A DNA stretch of 64,000 bases from Anodontia alba (GCA_964016985.1 OZ024831.1:25835631-25899630), one strand, 5' to 3'. Positions 1 through 11,754 are shown, counted from the first letter of the stretch. A program made the numbers and translations. The notes: a model not told the origin generated them from the letters alone.

Positions 1-430
1 TAAAAAACAAATATAGAAAAAAATATTTCAATATGTCGTCTGCTGAAAATTTTACCCAGAGTGTTAAGAGTTAAGCTACAGAAGAAATTGTTTCCACATT
101 CAGTTTTGACACACATCTCTTATCAAAACAGGAGTACTCAGCTTGCGAAGAAAAAAAAAAAAAAAAAAAAAAAAAATAGAAGTAGAATTCTATAGACACA
201 TCTGGTTTTCAATTTTATGCGGAACAGTTTTCATTTATATTACATGAGCAGAAAAACAGACTTCGAAAAACACAGCCTTCTTTTAAGTGTAAGGAAGCGT
301 TGAAATGGTCGATCAACGTTAGAACTTTATACCTTTGAATGTTTACTGAGAGACAAAGTGTGTAAGATTGCTTGCGATATATTTTTCTGATATGCGGTAA
401 TTACCCTAAATATTAGAAAGATTCGTGTAA

Positions 431-600
431 ATGGATACGAATTCAGGGGAAGCAACCCTGTTTGTGGCCCCTTCTGAAAAGGGGTCTGCTCTAAAAGAAA
501 AGAATTTTCTCCCTTAAGGAGCAAATTCTTTCCTTTTAGAGTAGATCCCTTTTCAGAAGGGTACTGGTTTGCAGGGACGCAAACTGGAAGTCACAAAAAA
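431..600. mobile_element. MITE family I, copy 1
   Basis: Family I has a core of CCCCTTCTGAAAAGGGG, CTCTAAAAG and AAAGAATTTTCTCC, returning through the complement to TTCAGAAGGG. Outer arms read AATGGATACGAATTCAGGGG. Core at 468-562. Confidence 0.68.
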
Positions 601-802
601 TGTATTGAGTCCGCTTAGCAACTTACCATACTTGACCTAAACTTTGAACAAGTCCATGTTACTGCCAGCTGATGTTTCCAAAACTGCTGGGTCAGTGACA
701 AACAGAGAAGACCCTAATCAGACGCCGCAGAACGCGGCGTCTGATCTGGGTCTACACTGTTTGCTCAGGTCTATCTGTCAGAATACTTAGGGGAAATACG
801 GT
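600..802. mobile_element. MITE family C, copy 1
   Basis: Family C carries the hairpin GATCAGACGCCGC/GCGGCGTCTGATC flanked by AACAGTGTAGACC arms and ends in GGTAAATACGGTA-type repeats. This copy keeps the hairpin (AGAACGC tip) and the right end; the left end is degraded. Confidence 0.7.
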
Positions 803-1189
803 GCAAATACTTGGAGTAATTGCTTACGCTGATGTGCGTAAGACATGTGAATGTATACAAGCCGACAAAGTCGTGCAACAAAGTACCTCAAATTGCATGT
901 AAAACAAGTATTATGTGATCAGACTGCACGCTGTACAGTCTTGGGTGATTCTTCGCATTTCTTTCCATCAAACTTTGAATTATATGGAATAAAAGTACGA
1001 AAAATGAAAAGCTACTTGGGGAAATGGATTCTCGCTCAGGGGAGGCAAACCCTCTCAAAACTATTCTGACTGCCCTTCTAAAAAGTGTGTGTATTGATGT
1101 TTTGTCATATGTATTGATGTTTTGTCATGTCTCGTTGTAAACGGTAATGTTATATGTATACAAATAAAATAAAAGTTTAAACTAAAAAG

Positions 1190-1254
1190 TGTGTGTGTAT
1201 GTGTGTGTGGTGGTGGTGGTGGTGGTGGTGGGGGGGGGGGGGGGAGGGGGGGGG
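1190..1254. repeat. (TGG)n and poly(G) tract
   Basis: GTGTGT, then TGG units, then a G run broken by one A. It is the strongest G-quadruplex candidate in the window. Confidence 0.9.
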
Positions 1255-1383
1255 ATAAAAAGTAGACCCGTTCCCAGAAGGGGATCGATTAGTTGGAAAG
1301 CTGAGATCAGAAATTTATCTCCCTTCGTAAATAATGGCGGAAGCCTCTAGTCCACCTAAATTTGTCCATACTAACTGTGTGGA

Positions 1384-1664
1384 CATCACGAAAACATAGC
1401 TATATAATTTTGACCCCCTTAAACCCCACTTTTCTATAGTAAAACTGGGGTTTACAGGGGTATACATTATTGTTCTTATTTCTGTTCAAAAACAATAGAT
1501 TGTGGGTACTTGTTAGAACCGCCTCGGCGAGGCGGTTCTAACGTGTACCCACAATCTATGTTTTGAACAGAAATATGAAAAAAACAAACAGAATTTTAAT
1601 CTGAAACTTTCAGTTTTTGGTGGTGAAATTTTCAATATATTTGAATAGGCGTGTTTTCATAATG
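1384..1664 (+). mobile_element. MITE family A, copy 1
   Basis: Family A elements are about 275 bp. They start CATCACGAAAACATGCC, pass GGGGTTTA-type arms, enter a near-perfect hairpin built on TTAGAACCGCCTCG, and end GGCGTGTTTTCGTAATG, the inverted copy of the start. No transposase is encoded. This copy is full length with a perfect GCCTCGGCGAGGC hairpin tip. Confidence 0.88.
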
Positions 1665-1749
1665 GATGCTTATGCTAATCGCATAGGCCTATGCCATCTT
1701 GTGATTTGCACGGGCTTTAAAGTTAATCAACAGAATCTCGTCATAGGTG

Positions 1750-2260
1750 AAAGAAGTATTATTTGTAAAATGGCCAACATTTAGCATACTGCATGCAAAT
1801 GATACGAGGGTCCTGCAAAATGTTTTGTCACTAACACATTTTTGTAACTTTTTTACCCAGTCGCGAAAAGCAGATAAATAGTCTTCTTTCGGTATCTGTT
1901 GGAGACACTGATAAATAGCGTTGCCAATAGAACTTCTAGACGTATACTTATTTCAGAAAGCATTTTCTTAAGCCTTTGGAAATGAAAAAGAAGTCACAGG
2001 GACTCAGGTCAGGTGAATAAGGTGGATGGTTTAACACTTTCACATTTGCAGAAGCCAAAAACGACTTAACAACCTCACACTTATGCGAGGAGGCGTTGTC
2101 ATGTAAAAGGTGGAATCCTGACCATCCTTTGCTTGGTCCCTGTTCCAATGTAACAAGCAAATTGGTCAATGTATATTTTGAATTTGAAATAACTCGGTCA
2201 GTTGGAAAGCAATTTGCACGAAATAAACGGGTATCGTTAGCTATTCATCACACCATTCAA
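1750..2260 (-). pseudogene. mariner-like transposase relic (DD34D type)
   Basis: An open stretch at 1948-2169 on the minus strand carries L-L-H-D-N-A-S-S-H and, further on, P-P-Y-S-P-D-L-S-P-C-D-F-F, the second and third catalytic blocks of mariner transposases. Spacing and the final Asp (C-D-F-F) mark the DD34D group, unlike the Tc1 copy at 60 kb. Stops and frameshifts occur on both sides, and sequence resembling the mariner C-terminus continues to about 1750. The N-terminal DNA-binding part is not recognisable, so this is an old dead fragment. Outer limits are approximate. Confidence 0.8.
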
Positions 2261-2538
2261 GTGCAGTGAAGCATTTTAAAATATACCTAGGATAAGACTT
2301 AGGAAGCCTATTAGTGACAGAACGTTTTGCATAACCCTCGTATTTAACTTCAAGAACTCTCCGGGCAAATTCAAGAGTTGACAAACTGGCAATATATTTT
2401 TCATAATTTCCCAGAAAATAGGACTTGACTTTTCATGCACATTATATGAAATGACATTTTCTGATCAAAAAGAAACATGTTTTAAAATACCATCTCACCT
2501 AAGTATATCCAGCAGGTAAAAGGTTAACAAACAACATC

Positions 2539-2636
2539 TTAACCCTTGTCATGCTGAAGCCAACTGATCTGGATCTAAACTGTTTGCTAAGAAAGGGCAT
2601 GACGTGTTCAGCAAGAGAAGGGTTAAAATGTTTCTT
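2539..2636. mobile_element. MITE family D, copy 1 (deleted)
   Basis: Bounded by TTAA at both ends (2539-2542, 2633-2636). The left half between CCCTTGTCATGCTGAA and GCCAACTGATCTGG is missing. Confidence 0.7.
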
Positions 2637-3169
2637 TCTAATGTTTTCCTGACAATAAACGGTCGAAATGCTTTCGTACTGAAGCGCAATGCCCTGATTT
2701 TATGCAAAACAAGAAAAGCAGCCATGTCTACAGCTTAAGTTCAAACTCAGTGCCGAAGACGGAGAGTCGTTGGAGGGGTTAGTGTCACAAAGCTTAAAAC
2801 TCAAAGGACCGTAATCATAAAATAATTTTATCCATTGAACGTAAACATGATCTTAGTGTTTAACTTCTCACTGCAAAGGCGATAATAATAGGCTTTTGCA
2901 AACAGCGTAGATCCAGATAAGACGGCCCACAATGAGCTGTCTCATCAGGAACTACGCTGTTCGACATCCAGTCTTTCCGCTTTACATATAAACTTCTTTC
3001 CAATCGATAGTTTGTTAACCAAACAAAGCAGACGACACACGTTGTCTGAAAAGTAAAAAACTAGATTGTCAATATTGATGTATGTATCAAATCCCAACAT
3101 TTTACTATGCACTGAATTAACGAATGTTTTCAAATCAAAATATATAAACATTTAAACAATGAGAGATAG

Positions 3170-3530
3170 CAGCAATATTTCTATTATCTCCCTTGACAGG
3201 TTAAATCCAAGGTAGATCAAATACTAACTAAGTTCTTCTAATTGGAATCCTCTGCTTTTATCATAGGCCACCAGTGGAATTTAACAAATTCTTAACTTTA
3301 AATTTCTCCATATCCACATGGAAGATTAATTAATATTATATACTTCATTGCACAGAAAATAATTCTTTTAAATATTTTGGAAGCTGTTTTGGCATATGAC
3401 CTTGTTAAAATTAGATTTATTAAGGAAAAGGAAGCGATACTTAATGGAAACACTAATGATAAAAGCAGAGGAATCCAATTAATTGGACCTGGTTATTTAC
3501 AGAAAGTAATCAAGGGAGTTAACTGACTAC
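3170..3530. repeat. inverted repeat with 25-base perfect arms
   Basis: 3240-3264 (AATTGGAATCCTCTGC...) is the exact reverse complement of 3456-3480. Outer arms (CTCCCTTGAC and GTAATCAAGGGAG) pair loosely. The AT-rich loop is about 190 bases. Probably an old MITE. Confidence 0.62.
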
Positions 3531-3702
3531 TTTCTCCTAATACATGTATTCATAAGAACCAATGATGTCTTGTACGATACAAAATGGCTGTGTTATTAAA
3601 ACAAGTGATAAAAACAAAACAGTCACAGAGTAAAACCGGAAAGCAAACAGAAAGTCACAAAAGTTGCCTCCCTTGTAGAAAAAGTACCAAGTGCATCTAA
3701 GG

Positions 3703-4338
3703 TAACACCTCGATAACTCGAACACCTATGGCTCGTTTACATCACGAAAACATGCCTATATAATTTTGACCCCCTTAAACTCCACTTTTATATAGTGAAA
3801 CTGGGGTTTACAGGGGTATACATTATTTTTCTTATTTCTGCTCAAAACATAGATTGTAGGTACTCGTTAGAACCGCCTCGATGAGGCGGTTCTAACGAGT
3901 ACCCACAATCTATGTTTTAAGCAGAAATAAGAAAAATATCGGAGTTTTTTATCTGAAAATTTTCAGTTTTTGGAGATGAAATGTTCTATATATTTGAATA
4001 GACGTGTTTTCGTAATGCCTTGGATGATTCGCACTCGTTTTTGAGTCCACAAGAAATTCTTCCGACAGCTCAAGAAAACAAATATTTAGGGAAAACTTTC
4101 TTATTTTATCATGAAATTGTATGTCGTGTGTACTCATTAGAATCGTATCACCGAGGCGATTCTAATGAGTACATTCAGCATACCATTATTGTATAGAAGA
4201 CCGAAAAGACTTCTCTAAATAATAACCATTTGCTCCCTGACCTTGCGCCATGATTAACCCTCAGTGGCTCGAACTACCCATGTCTCCAATGAATTTCCAT
4301 GGTCCAAAAGATGTTCGAGCCATCGAGGTTTTACTGTA
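3703..4338 (-). mobile_element. MITE family B, copy 1, host of A copy 2
   Basis: Family B has long inverted ends of the type ACCTCAATGGCTCGAACA and a central CTCATTAGAATCGCCTC hairpin. Here both B ends are found (3703-3739 and 4255-4338), with its hairpin at 4130-4171. Family A interrupts the left part. Confidence 0.75.
3740..4017 (+). mobile_element. MITE family A, copy 2 (inside a family B element)
   Basis: Full-length copy, flanked on both sides by family B sequence. On the left is the inverted form of TAAACGAGCCATAGG and on the right the inverted form of CGAGTGCGAATCA, so it interrupts one B element. Confidence 0.87.
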
Positions 4339-4388
4339 ATTCTCTTATTGGAATTTAAATAGAAGTCTTCGGTCTGTGTAGAATTGCA

Positions 4389-4605
4389 TTAACCCGTTTA
4401 TGCCGTATAGACTCTTCTTCTACCTCAACTCTTTGGACGGGTCCATTTCCAATATAAGGGATGGCTGGTGTTATTATTAGAACCATGTTTAACAGAAATT
4501 CATGTATTTAATGCAAACAATGTAGATCCTGCGGAATGCGGCTCTGGTCTGGATCTACACTGTTTGCTAATGTCTCTTTCATGGGATGCTAGGTATTAAT
4601 GGGTG
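4389..4605. mobile_element. MITE family C2, copy 1
   Basis: Family C2 shares the AACAGTGTAGACC arms with C but ends TTAACCC...TATGCC. Here TTAACCCGTTTATGCC is the left end and AGGTATTAATGGG the right. The hairpin is shortened (GATCCTGCGGAATGCGG). Confidence 0.66.
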
Positions 4606-5165
4606 CTTTTTACATGTTACATGTACATAAAATATTGTTTAAAGCAAGACTGATAATATTATTTTCAGTGCAGAAAAATCTGACCAGGATCTACACAGTT
4701 TGCTCAGGCCTGTCTTTCCAAATACGTATGGTAAGTACAGTAAGTTGAAGATACGTAAAAGTCGAAAAAAAAAAGTGGACGGGAAACACATCAACTAATA
4801 AATAAATTATAAGATAAAGATCCTGCTAAGCTGAATATTTTGATGAAGCTTTTATAAAAATCGGTTAAAAATAAGAAAGTTACTGAGTTTTGAAGATCTA
4901 ACGATTAGTGTCATGGAAGCCATTTTGGTGTGTAAGTGACGTCATAAACACTAAATTAAATATGCAAAAGATATATAATTCACACCTGAAACAATAAAAC
5001 AATATTTCATTGCTATACACATGTATCTGTAAATTTGTTCATTTGCACATTTTCTATCAATTCACTCTCAAAACAAGCATACATGTATTCCTGTCAACAG
5101 GCAGCTTTTATCTGAGTCTTACAAAAAGAGAAAATCTAATTAAATAGTCAAAATGGCTGATTGTT

Positions 5166-5341
5166 CATTACGAAAACATGCCTATTCAAATATGCTGAAA
5201 ATTTTACCACCAAAAAGTGAAAATTTTCGGATAAAAAAAACTCTGATATGTTTCCTATTTCTGCTCAAAACATAGATTGTGGGTACTCGTTAGAACCGCC
5301 TCGACAAGGCGCTTCAAACTTATGGGCATGTTTTCGTGATG
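5166..5341 (-). mobile_element. MITE family A, copy 3 (internally deleted)
   Basis: Both termini are present but the element is only 176 bp. The arm after the hairpin tip is gone, and GACAAGGCGCTTC runs almost straight into the terminal GGGCATGTTTTCGTGATG. Confidence 0.8.
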
Positions 5342-6297
5342 TTTTACTATCAATGAAGCTGTCTGACCGGTGTAAAATAATCAGCGTGGCTGAGATCCAT
5401 CCAAGGATCAATACTACCAAGTCTGCTTCAGATTTTTAGCATGTCAGACCAATAAGGTCATTACGGTACTTTTTTTGTCTCAGGGCGCTGTTTATATGAT
5501 AAGATTTGTCTCTAAGTCTTTTCTGGTCATCAAATTGTACGTTTTTGAAATTGTCTGGCTGGTGTAACAAAAAAAAATAAAATAAAAAAATAGATAAATA
5601 AATTAAAAAAAAATAAATAAAAATAAAAAATAAAACATAAACGCGATTGAGATCCACCCAAGGATCAATACGAAATCATTTAAAATACGAACGGAAACGG
5701 ACGGTTGGACGTGACACGGAAAGGATGACAACAGCTCATCCTGGACCTTCGGCTGTGGTGAGCTAAAACGATATTTTGCTCTTTATTAAACATAAAAATT
5801 GTGTTCACACCTGCCTGCTGGGCGTGAGGGTAGATTTTGCAATATGTTTATTGGTGGAAAGCAAAGGTCCTGATGCAAGGCGGACTCGCTGGCGCAGTGA
5901 TTTAGGACATCTCTAATTTAAACAAATATATGTACGCAAAGCCTGTAGTTATTTGCTTCAAGGCATTGAAATTATTGACGACAGACAAAGAACAATGAAA
6001 AGATCTGCTCATTGAAAGAAGCGCTATAAAAATGTCTAATGAACAAATATGTGGGTTACGTCAGATAAAAACGGAGGTTCTACTCATATGCGAACAGCAA
6101 ACCCTACGATCAGCCTGGGCATCGATGAAAATTATCAGAATGTTAACGTTTTCTCCATCGGATAAGAGCAATATCCAGATAATAGATTTTCTTATTTGTC
6201 CATGAAATCGCATTGTGTGGGTAATCATTAGAAGAACTAAATATTACCAGAAAAAATGTTTTCCAGGAGAGAAAAAAAGCAACAAAAAAAAAACAAA

Positions 6298-6328
<31 letters not shown>

Positions 6329-6639
6329 AAAAAAAACAAAAAAAAACACAAAAACAAACTGTCAATATCTTTTGATTGAAAAAAATTGCGACATTACGCT
6401 AACAAGTGTATGCAAGGTGTACCACCATATTCCCGCATAACATACAGTGAAAACAATTCCAGAATGTTGTGTATTAAAACCGACTTTTCAAATCGCTTAT
6501 TATTTTACCAACATTTTTACTTCATAAATTTGTCATAATTTCTTAATAACAAAAATATTCCACATTTCCCATGGTATATGGTGAAAATGCCATGGGTAAC
6601 ACAGCTTTAGATAAAGCTGGTATCAATAATGACTTTTTT

Positions 6640-7088
6640 TCCTGATTTCTCAACAAAAAAAAAAAAGAAATGAATACTAACGTGAAACGATAATACCCCG
6701 CCATTATTGTACGGTGGGCAGACAACTCTATCAAAACTTGACGTAATTTGTCCATTTGCAATTCCAAACCAGATCTCCAGAATATCAATGCACATATCAA
6801 GTTTGGTGAAAATGTATTGATATTCACTCGAGTTATCGTCCAGAAATGAAAATACAGACGTGTGGCGGGCAGATAACTCTGTCAAAAATTGACAAAATTT
6901 GCCCATTAAAAATCCCGAATAAGATATCTACAATATCAATACACATACCAACTTTGGTGAAAATCCATTGATATTTGCTCAAGTAATCATCGGGTAACGA
7001 AATACGGACGGACGTACCACGGACGGACGGACACCTGGACATCCAACGTGATACCATAATATCCCACCACTATCGTGGGGCGGGGTAA
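6640..7088 (-). repeat. two tandem ~150-bp modules with a GGACGGAC tail
   Basis: Two divergent copies (about 6700-6850 and 6855-7000) share GGGCAGATAACTCTGTCAAA, AATATCAATGCACATA and TTTGGTGAAAATGTATTGAT. The right side ends in ACGGACGGACGG and GTGGGGCGGGGTA. This layout is common in molluscan dispersed repeats. Open frames on the minus strand here are repeat-derived. Confidence 0.6.
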
Positions 7089-7353
7089 AAAAAAAGGCGT
7101 TTCCAAGGAATACCAAGAACATCTAATTTTTTTTTATTTTTTTTTTATTTTTTTTTTTTTTTTTTAATAGTAAAAAAAATATCAGTAACTTTGGTAAAAC
7201 AAACGGCTTATCTAGAGCTCTGATATTCGCTATATGTCTTATATATCACAGACGTAGAGCTCATTACGCATATAACGCATATGCATGACATGCGTAGGTA
7301 AAAAAAAATATAATAAAGTAGCATTAACATACAATGGTTTGCTTCTTTAGCAT

Positions 7354-7433
7354 AGGGGCTGCTCTTAAAGGAAAGAATTTGCTCCCTTTGGGAGCAAATT
7401 CTTTCCTTTAAGAGTAGCCTCTATTTTGGATGC
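7354..7433. mobile_element. MITE family I, copy 2 (core only)
   Basis: GCTCTTAAAGGAAAGAATTT pairs perfectly with its return arm around GCTCCCTTTGGGAGC. Confidence 0.66.
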
Positions 7434-7945
7434 ATTCTAGACATAGTTTTCAAGATTTTTCCTGGGTGTGCGTAAAAATAATTCCGTTCTGGCTACGCCA
7501 GTGCACAATACAAGTAAGTGCTTTCTTTTCTGGAAGCGGCTTAGTAAATGTAACACTACATTTGAAATGAAATGAAATCCAAACAAAGTAATTCTAATTT
7601 GTTATCATGCATTTGTATCATTAATTTTCTTGTGAGAAACAGCTCTTCATCGTGATTTATTGCACAGCCTTGACAAATTACTCAATGCGATCAGTCGTAA
7701 ATATTTGCCATACTTTTGTAGTTTTAAGTGGAATGGATACATTTTCAGGGGAGGCAACTTAAGGTCAGCGATTGTTAAAGTTTAACAGCACCGGGTGAAT
7801 TACATACGACTATAGTTTCATATAAAACAGTTCTAAATCTTTCTAAAGTGTGGCTCATTGACAGCAGTCCCTTTAACTTTTTCGAAAAAAAAAAAAAAAA
7901 AAAAGAAAGAACGGAAAGTCATGTGTCATGTAATCAGCTTCCTCC

Positions 7946-8090
7946 TCCTCGGATCTTGTCAGAGGTCATGGACGGTGTAAGGGTAATTTGTACCCCTGAT
8001 GATTTTTCTACCTCCTCCTCGGATCTTGTAAGACGTCATGGAGGGTGTAAGGGTAATTTGTACCCCAATGATTTTCTACTTTCATATTCA
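7946..8090 (+). repeat. 70-bp tandem duplication
   Basis: CCTCCTCCTCGGATCTTGT, GGTGTAAGGGTAATTTG and GATTTTCTA occur twice in a row with a few differences. Confidence 0.75.
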
Positions 8091-8216
8091 AAGCAACCAC
8101 TTTGGCTAATGTCCACTGAAGAATTGTCTGAAATATATCTCTTGGCCAATTATGGCATCAAATCGGGCATAAACCGTTTTAGAAACTGACAAAACAATTG
8201 GAATTGTTTACGTCAT

Positions 8217-8423
8217 TTAAGCCTAGCGTCCCAAAAAAGGGGACATTGGAAAACAGTGTAGACCAAACCAGACGCCGCAATTAGAGTCTACACTGTTTGC
8301 ATTAAATTCAGGAATTTGTATAAAACGTGATATTAATAAAGACCAAGCAGACACCGCTCCTACTTTACATGGACCTGTCCAAAAAGTTGTGGTTGAAGAG
8401 TCCACTCGGCATAAATGGGTTAA
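8217..8423. mobile_element. MITE family C2, copy 2
   Basis: Bounded by TTAA at 8217-8220 and 8420-8423. Half of the hairpin is lost: one arm reads CCAGACGCCGCAATTAGAG and then returns to TCTACACTGTTTGC. Confidence 0.68.
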
Positions 8424-8727
8424 AATGGAACTATATTCGAATGGAACCAACTTGGTGTTCTGTTTAGCAGTCCATGACCTTTACAGTAGACTGCTTTTTA
8501 TAAGGGAGGCAAAACAATATTGATAGAGTTGCTTCATCCTTTCCCTTTGGAAGCAAATTTTCTTCTTTTTAGAGTAGACCCCTTATCAGAAGGGACTTGG
8601 CGTGCAGGGAAGCAAACAGAAAGTCAAACAATGACGGAAAATCTACCAAGCATATAAGTCCCCATAAAGCTCGGGAAACTCTCTCAAACAATACATCTTC
8701 ATTGTATTGTAGACATTCAAAGTATCT

Positions 8728-8941
8728 TTAACCCTTGTCATGCTGAATAAATTAAGATGTCATGCCCTCTTCTAATTTTCAGCCAATCAGATTGCTTGAT
8801 CTGTATTGTTGCTATAAATTCACATACTTAATGGCAAACAGTGCAGATCCAGATCAGTTGGCTTCTCAAGAAGCCAACTGATCTGAATCTACACTGTTTG
8901 CAAAGGTAGGGTATATCCGGGTTCAGCAGGACAACAGTTAA
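8728..8941. mobile_element. MITE family D, copy 2
   Basis: Full length at 214 bp. The left end is TTAACCCTTGTCATGCTG and the right end is decayed (AGGACAACAGTTA). The core is CAGTTGGCTTCTCAAGAAGC with a paired return arm. Confidence 0.78.
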
Positions 8942-9163
8942 TAGCAGTTTAGTAATAAAACTCTTTTACAATACAACACGAACAATCACAGAAACAGGTA
9001 TCCGTAGGGAATCTCACCACAAAATACGTGTTTTTGTAAAATCTATCAATAATCGTCCTTTTTTTTCTACAGAATATCTGTTTCTTTGTTTTTCTTTGTT
9101 TACTATCAGTTAGAAACCACAGACTTGTTACCCTGAAGATATCGCGGCAAATACTTTTAACTC

Positions 9164-9218
9164 TTAAAGCTCCAAACAGAATTTGTGCGAGACGATTTTA
9201 TTTTATTATTATTATTTT

Positions 9219-9257
<39 letters not shown>

Positions 9258-9372
9258 AGTTTTGCACTTCATGTCTATCAGATTCACATGCATTGTCAAG
9301 AGTTATTTTCTACGAAAATAATAATAATACTACAACAAAATGTCGTCTCCTGCAGTTGTGATTAGCGCTTTA
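9164..9372. mobile_element. MITE family J, copy 1
   Basis: Family J runs from TTAA through GCAGACGACATTT to a CATTTCATGTGAAT/ATTCACATGAAATG hairpin and returns to CAGTTGTGATTAGCGCTTTAA. This copy carries a 36-base A run in its left arm. Confidence 0.68.
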
Positions 9373-9379
9373 AGGGTTA

Positions 9380-9584
9380 TTAACCCTTGTCCTGCTGAAT
9401 AAATTAAAATGCCTCTCCCACTTCTGATTTTCAGCCAATCAGATCACTTGATCCAGATTGTAGCTATAAATTCACATACTTAATGGCAAACAGTGCAGAT
9501 CCAGATCAGTTGGCTTCCAACTGATCTGGATCTATACTGTTTGCAAAGGCAGGATATATCCGGATTCAGCAGGACAAGGGTTAA
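9380..9584. mobile_element. MITE family D, copy 3 (reference copy)
   Basis: TTAA at 9380-9383 and 9581-9584 flank the inverted ends CCCTTGTCCTGCTGAA and TTCAGCAGGACAAGGG. The hairpin is AGATCAGTTGGCTTCC with its complement. It lies 7 bases from a family J element. Confidence 0.83.
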
Positions 9585-9626
9585 GACGTACGAAATTATT
9601 GTGATGCATCACCCTGAAAAATGTGT

Positions 9627-9902
9627 CATCGCGAAAACACGCCTATATAATTTTGACCGCCTTAAACCCCATTTTTATATAGTAAAACCGAGATTTACAG
9701 TGGTATACATTATTTTTCTTATTTTGCTTAAAAACATAGATGTGGTACTCGTTAGAAACGCTTCACCGAAACGGTTCTAACGAGTACATGCAATCTATAT
9801 TTTGAGCAGTTATATGAAAAATATCAAATTTTTTAATCTGAAAATTTTACTTTTTTGGTTGTAAAATTTTCAATATATTTGGATAGGCGTGTTTTCGTAA
9901 TG
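9627..9902 (+). mobile_element. MITE family A, copy 4
   Basis: Full length, begins CATCGCGAAAACACGCC. Its hairpin is more decayed than most (GAAACGCTTCACCGAAACGG), which suggests an older insertion. Confidence 0.85.
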
Positions 9903-10105
9903 TGGAAGACATTTGAAGATGAATGGACACACCTGGTATATTTTCCGCCAATTTGTACATGGGAGACGACTTTTTGACCTCCTGTTTGATTTTCCTACAC
10001 ACGAGGCCCCTTTTGAAAAGTGGCCTCCACTAAAAGGAGAGGATTTGCTCTTAAGGACATTTTACAGAATGGAGGCAATCCAATGCTATACAGAGTTTCC
10101 TCCTC

Positions 10106-10348
10106 TTAACCCTTTTATGCCTGGGTATTTTCAGTGAACTCTCCGCTCATGAACTTTGGATGGGTCCATTATATAGTCAAAGGGGTGTTATGTACAAATA
10201 GTCATAGTAACTTTTATCATTGAAACTTTCCAATGTAACTGCAAACAGTGTAGAACCTGATCAGACGCCGCGTTTTGCGGCGTCTGATCTGGGTCTACAC
10301 TGTTTGCAAATGCCCCTTTTATAGGACGCTAGGCATACATGGGTTTAA
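10106..10348. mobile_element. MITE family C2, copy 3 (reference copy)
   Basis: Complete, bounded by TTAA at 10106-10109 and 10345-10348. The ends are CCCTTTTATGCCTGGG and GGCATACATGGG. The hairpin GATCAGACGCCGCGTT pairs perfectly. Confidence 0.8.
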
Positions 10349-10650
10349 CTGTACCCAATCCCGTTCAGTTTGGTTTGTGAACAGCTAAACCTCAAAGGGA
10401 CAACATTCTAAGGTGACACTTTCAAGCGGAGATAACTCCAACAGAAAATAATTTGTTTGCTAGTATATGAATCCCTACTCAAATGGCATTTTTAGTATAG
10501 CTCCTTTCAGAGGAGGGGCAATACTTTCTTATTAGAGTTATCGTCCTTGGGGTGTATCCATTCACCTTAAAGATTATTTCATTTGTATAAACAGAAAAAA
10601 AGAACATATGAAAATCTCAATACATACAAACGAAAAAAATAAGCCAGCGC

Positions 10651-10653
10651 ATG

Positions 10654-10684
<31 letters not shown>

Positions 10685-10709
10685 AAAAAAAAAAAAAAAA
10701 AAAAAAAAT
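10651..10709. repeat. long poly(A) tract
   Basis: About 58 A with one C. Similar A or T runs are at 149-176, 6280-6355, 11903-11964, 15020-15047, 17914-17948, 25430-25500, 32015-32066, 48154-48176, 62140-62188, 63319-63365 and 63447-63468. Most have no gene-like body beside them. Confidence 0.9.
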
Positions 10710-10721
10710 AATGGTATGTAC

Positions 10722-10872
10722 GCCAAGCGAAGACTCAGATCAACCTGGGAATCCGCCCAGTCTGACCAGAGTCTTCGCTATGCGCTCAATGGGAATTAAG
10801 AACCCAAGCTTTCTTCATGCTGACAGCGAAGATTCTGATCAGACTGAGCGGACGCCCAGGCTGATCTAAGTT
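10722..10872. mobile_element. MITE family E, double-hairpin copy
   Basis: GCCAAGCGAAGACTCAGATC, CAGAGTCTTCGCTATGCGC and GCGAAGATTCTGATCAGAC follow one another after a poly(A) run; outer ends are lost. Confidence 0.6.
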
Positions 10873-10929
10873 TCGCTAGGCACACATGCCATTTTGTTTG
10901 TTTTGTCATGCGCTTGCTCAAATGAAATA

Positions 10930-11243
10930 CAGTTGACTCTCGCTATCTCGAACTCGCTTATCTCGAATAACCGCTTATCTCGAAGTGAAAATCTTATCCC
11001 TGCTTAAACATGAAAATCTCAGTAACAACAGGTGAAAAAATATTGTGTAAGGGAGCAATTTCTCCTCTTTTCCACAATATTTTCAATATATCTAACTTCA
11101 AGAGTCCAATTACACATATATTTGTTAAATGTGGTTAATCGAATTAGTTTTTCCCCAATTCTGCAAGTCTGATATGTCGAAGTACGGATATCTCGAAGTA
11201 TTTCAGAGAGTCCCTTGGAATTCGAGATAACGAGAGTCGACTG
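10930..11243. mobile_element. pogo/Tigger-like MITE, copy 1
   Basis: Inverted ends CAGTTGACTCTCGCTATC and GATAACGAGAGTCGACTG flanked by TA on each side. The end motif and TA target are those of the pogo branch of Tc1/mariner elements. No transposase is present in its 314 bp. Confidence 0.75.
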
Positions 11244-11302
11244 TATAAACAAAAATAGTGTTAACTCATCTCGCATACAATTTATATATAAAGAGAATTG
11301 AC

Positions 11303-11445
11303 ACACTTTCAGGGGAGGCAACTCTATCAAAGTAGCTGTGCCTCTCTTCCGAAAAGTGGTTTACTCCAAAGGGAAATAATATGCTCGCCTTGGGAGTAAA
11401 TCCTTTACTTTAAGAGCAGATCCTTTTTCAAAAGGGGATTGGCCT
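11303..11445. mobile_element. MITE family I, copy 3
   Basis: TTTCAGGGGAGGCAACTC leads to a core with GGGAAATAATATGCTC and the return arm GAGTAAATCCTTTAC; the end is TTCAAAAGGGG. Confidence 0.6.
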
Positions 11446-11682
11446 ACGACTGATCGATCAATAATACTTGGTGTATATTGACGTTGCTACAATTAACGTG
11501 TTTTTTAGAATTCTAGACCATGGGCCGGCCATTCCCTCTTCTCCACGTCCAGTGACAATTTTATGGATTATGACGTTCTAAAACTAGATTTTCAGAGCTA
11601 CAAAGAGGCATAATTTAGCTCTCTAGAAGTGTAATATCGTTGTCAATTATTCCAACCTACATGTAATAAGCACATGTCGATT

Positions 11683-11684
<2 letters not shown>

Positions 11685-11753
<69 letters not shown>
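11685..11753. repeat. (CA)n microsatellite
   Basis: About 34 uninterrupted CA units. Confidence 0.97.

Positions 11754-11754
<1 letters not shown>

Noticed and set aside
10651..10709. Long A runs as tails of processed pseudogenes
   Set aside because: The adjacent sequence is a hairpin MITE or unique DNA, with no gene-like body or target duplication visible.
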